The notes under the pieces: generated by a model
Databases searched by the model: none
What the model was told of the DNA's origin: nothing
Seen by the model: the letters and a program-made list of their open reading frames with translations, nothing else
NCBI GenBank assembly: GCA_003694635.1
Contig: RFKQ01000025.1
Coordinates: 1-35,663, forward strand
Direction: 5' to 3'
Source: Planctomycetota bacterium
Lineage (GTDB): Bacteria > Planctomycetota > J132
Length of the DNA: 35,663 nt
Made by a program: the position numbers and the translations under genes
In this document: positions 33,463 through 35,663 of the stretch, piece after piece
How the letters are laid out: every line of letters starts with the position of its first letter
Numbering within the stretch: the first letter of the stretch is position 1

Positions 33463-34674
33463 TTACGGAGAAACCCGACGGGGAGGAGAAACGTGGATAA
33501 TGTTGAAGTCCACCGAAACTCCTCCAAACCAAGTGGTACCTCGATATTGCTTGCCAAATGGCCTGCTCCAGCCTCCAAACTTTTGATAACTCCAGGTGCT
33601 CAACGTGGGTTTCCCATCATAGCGAGCATACCAAAGCGGTAAGTGAGAAAATCTGGTCGAATTCTTCATATACGGCTTCCACCACCACGCCGCTGTGTAA
33701 ATCCCTACCGGCGTATTTCCCGCAGCCCGAATCGCTTCCTCAATCTTCGCCGTTAACTGAGATACCGAAAGCCCCCGAGGCTTGTCCTCAATGTCCAACC
33801 ACAAACGCCCTATGGAAAAACCACGCACCCGACGCAATGCCTCCTTCACCTGCGCGCTCATGCTGCGATTGAAATATAAATACACATACGCATCCACATA
33901 CAAACCTGCCTTCACCGCCTCTTGAAGCTGCTGGCGAACAATGGCCTCCCGCTGAGTGCCACAAATCACCAACCTTACACCACGGCTCTTCCAATATTGA
34001 ATGTGCCTCGAATGAATACGTCCAGACCAGTGGGAAATATCCACCGCAAACACAGGCCCGCCAGACAAAGCCGAAGGCTGGGACGGAGCAGAAGGACGTG
34101 GAGCCGGGCGCGGAGCCGGGCGCGGAGCCGGGCGCGGCGTAGAACGAGAGGAAGTACCCCTCGAACGCAACGAAAACACAGACGCATAGTTGCGACCGGT
34201 AAATACCCACAACGCCTGACCACGAAACCATATCCGATGCCACGCACCACGCTGACCTAAGCTGGCGTACACCTCAAAACGGCGAGCCGTGGCCACCACA
34301 CGGTACCCCGTCGAAGGACCTGTACGTACATTTAAAAAGCGAACGTTGATGCGCACCACCTTGGCAGAAGGAAGTATATGAACGTACTTTCCAGAAATCC
34401 AACCAGCTGTGCCTCCATACCATATCTTCTTCCATCCATTCGAACTAGCCATACTCACGTACACCTGGCCACCCCGAACAGAACCCAAGACACGATACGC
34501 CGTCGAAGGACCTGTGCGTACGTTCAAAGCATACGACGCAATCTTGCATATCTGCCAAGGATGTGATTGGGCAAAAACGCTATTGGGAGACAGCCAAACT
34601 ACAAAACCTAGGGCTAACCAGCTAAGTTTGAAATTGAGTAGAGCGTTCACCTTTAAACTCTGGTTACTCTGCAT
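33463..34674 (-). CDS. Secreted SH3-domain GH25 muramidase
   Basis: The 403-residue product has a long signal peptide (about 1-35, cut after VFA). Two bacterial SH3 domains lie at about 45-100 and 108-165; each has the LNVRTGPST-YRV signature. An Ala-Pro-Arg-Pro linker (180-194) follows. A GH25 lysozyme-type catalytic domain occupies about 207-395: AVDISHWSG with D212, LWLDIED with D294 and E296 (catalytic Glu), and VDFN with D389. It probably cleaves MurNAc-GlcNAc bonds in peptidoglycan, with SH3 domains binding the wall. Ribosome site AAAGGAAAAAAT. It has its own terminator and faces the next forward gene. Confidence 0.92.
   Translation of the reverse strand: MQSNQSLKVNALLNFKLSWLALGFVVWLSPNSVFAQSHPWQICKIASYALNVRTGPSTAYRVLGSVRGGQVYVSMASSNGWKKIWYGGTAGWISGKYVHILPSAKVVRINVRFLNVRTGPSTGYRVVATARRFEVYASLGQRGAWHRIWFRGQALWVFTGRNYASVFSLRSRGTSSRSTPRPAPRPAPRPAPRPSAPSQPSALSGGPVFAVDISHWSGRIHSRHIQYWKSRGVRLVICGTQREAIVRQQLQEAVKAGLYVDAYVYLYFNRSMSAQVKEALRRVRGFSIGRLWLDIEDKPRGLSVSQLTAKIEEAIRAAGNTPVGIYTAAWWWKPYMKNSTRFSHLPLWYARYDGKPTLSTWSYQKFGGWSRPFGKQYRGTTWFGGVSVDFNIIHVSPPRRVSP
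34100..34135 (-). repeat. Three tandem 12-base repeats encoding the Ala-Pro-Arg-Pro linker
   Basis: GGAGCCGGGCGC occurs three times in a row (34100-34111, 34112-34123, 34124-34135) with a degenerate copy beside it. Each unit encodes four residues of the linker in the muramidase. Unit number could vary by slippage. Confidence 0.93.
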
Positions 34675-34946
34675 ATTTTTTCCTTTCTTTATTCACGTTC
34701 GTGAAATTTATACGAATCAAATTCTATTTTTACGCTTAAATATCCCTTCACCTTTCTTCTACCTATCTTATAACATAATTCCAAAAAAACGTACAGAAAA
34801 AATAAAAATTTTTCCTCCGGTTTTTCCTGATATTCCCCAAGTTTTAAATCTAAAATTTTGTAACTTTTCTCTTTATCTCTCTGTTCTATAATCCAGAACG
34901 TCAAAAAGATTAAGCAAAATCACGCTCTTTACGGAGGAAAAATTCT
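34675..34946. promoter_or_regulatory. Divergent intergenic region with 6-bp inverted repeat
   Basis: This AT-rich region lies between two divergent genes. TTCACG (34692-34697) and CGTGAA (34700-34705) form an inverted repeat with a 2-base gap. It lies 17 bases before the muramidase start, right beside TATAAA on the reverse strand, so it could be an operator or a leader hairpin. For the forward gene TATAAT lies at 34887-34892 but without a convincing -35. Confidence 0.45.
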
Positions 34947-35663
34947 ATGAAAACTTCTCAAGTCGCTGTACTCCTTCTTCTCTTCTTTGGAAATATTCCA
35001 AAACTTTTTGCGCAGAATAAAATAGGAATCCATCTAGGAAAAATCATCCTAAGCAATAAAAGGATTCTAGAAGGACGAATTCAACCCGCTTACAATGATC
35101 CACCGAAGTCTGAAAAAGAGGAAGTTTTCCTCTTTTTTCCCTTTAGAGAAGGTAGCAAAACCCAAGTTAATTATACCTATAGACTCTACTTTAAATTTTC
35201 TGAAGTCAACAAAATTATCAATCTCCGAGGAGAAACCGTCTGGACCTATAACTACTATGTAAATAGGAAAAAACTTTTGGAAGAACAGCGAATAAAAAAA
35301 TTAAGACTCTCTTCTTCCTCCCCCTTCACTAAAAAGAAAAGCCCTATTTCTCCACTTACTCTTCTACCTAAAATCCCCTACAAAAAGAAACGAACTCCTT
35401 TAAAACCAATCGCAAAATCTACTGCCCCAAAACAACGAAAACCTCGTTCGACTAAAACAGAGCCAGTAAAAAAAATAAAGCACCCTACCCCACAACCCTC
35501 TCCAAGAAGAAAAAAACTCGCCCTGCGACCCACACAACCCGGCTCTCTCGGCCTCTTCCTACCTGCACGAAAAACCACAACCCCTTCTCGCTCCACCTCC
35601 CGGGCCAAACCCCAGCCGGCGGCCTCCTCCTCTCCCCAACCTAACCCCGCTAAAGCCAAAACA
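34947..35663 (+). CDS. Secreted Lys/Pro-rich protein of unknown function, partial at right edge
   Basis: At least 239 residues are encoded, open to the right edge. The ATG at 34947 has GGAGG 9 bases upstream. A signal peptide spans about 1-23 (cut after LFA, before QNK). Residues about 25-110 look folded, with a strand pattern IGIHLGKIILSNKRILEG and an aromatic-rich stretch. From about residue 115 the sequence is a disordered Lys/Pro/Ser/Thr/Arg-rich tail. I recognise no family. Expression is probably from the TATAAT-type element at 34887-34892. Confidence 0.75.
   Translation, partial: MKTSQVAVLLLLFFGNIPKLFAQNKIGIHLGKIILSNKRILEGRIQPAYNDPPKSEKEEVFLFFPFREGSKTQVNYTYRLYFKFSEVNKIINLRGETVWTYNYYVNRKKLLEEQRIKKLRLSSSSPFTKKKSPISPLTLLPKIPYKKKRTPLKPIAKSTAPKQRKPRSTKTEPVKKIKHPTPQPSPRRKKLALRPTQPGSLGLFLPARKTTTPSRSTSRAKPQPAASSSPQPNPAKAKT

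Noticed and set aside
1-35663. Prophage or mobile island
   Set aside because: The GH25 muramidase resembles phage lysins, but no integrase, transposase, structural phage gene, tRNA or attachment-site pair is visible.

Overview
The window looks like chromosomal DNA of a diderm, peptidoglycan-making, heterotrophic bacterium. It carries a tripartite RND pump, a fused MlaF/MlaE-type lipid ABC transporter, a probable outer-membrane beta-barrel, several secreted proteins, a mur/fts cluster, and an acyl-CoA dehydrogenase/biotin carboxylase operon. The eukaryotic-type Ser/Thr kinase with HEAT repeats and the PqaA-family hydrolase would fit several phyla (for example PVC-group or Spirochaete-like lineages). 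There is no rRNA or tRNA in the window, so I do not assign a phylum. Throughout most of the window the given strand is strongly C- and A-rich. Forward genes use C/A-rich codons and reverse genes use G/T-rich codons, as expected if the reverse strand is the replication leading strand.

Layout. 1-5420 (reverse): a Grx-DUF302 fusion, an HlyD/RND adaptor, and an RND permease cut by the left edge, probably one operon behind a good promoter at 5462-5489. 5626-10022 (forward): a very tight three-gene operon encoding a PqaA-family alpha/beta hydrolase, a membrane-anchored MCE-like protein, and a single-chain ATPase-MlaE fusion. This is the best candidate for an undescribed system, a lipid-export or lipid-import module with its own hydrolase. 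10242-10410: an array of hairpin repeats. 10418-18618 (forward): mraY, ftsW, murG, a LysM protein, murC, murB, ddl and an ftsQ-like gene, covering lipid I/II synthesis, septal glycan polymerisation and divisome assembly. 18582-19289 (reverse): a nucleoside-phosphorylase-fold protein overlapping ftsQ tail to tail. 19305-19500: the same hairpin repeat family in inverted orientation, so the mur/fts block is bracketed by inverted repeats.

19503-30273 (reverse): an AsnB-type amidotransferase, then beyond a terminator a long co-directional run. Read in transcription order it is: Ser/Thr kinase with HEAT repeats, biotin carboxylase, biotin carrier, outer-membrane protein, acyl-CoA dehydrogenase, a heme-copper-oxidase-like membrane protein apparently lacking two copper ligands, and a second acyl-CoA dehydrogenase. 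This suggests acyl-CoA (fatty or branched-chain acid) catabolism linked to a membrane haem protein. 30420-30702 is a GC-rich, non-coding, structured-looking segment with internal direct repeats. 30703-34674 (reverse): a HEAT-repeat protein, a secreted protein with Ig-like repeats, and a secreted SH3-GH25 muramidase, the last two with clear intrinsic terminators. 34947 to the right edge (forward): the start of a secreted Lys/Pro-rich protein of unknown function.

No insertion sequence, transposase, integrase, phage structural gene, CRISPR array, tRNA or rRNA was seen.
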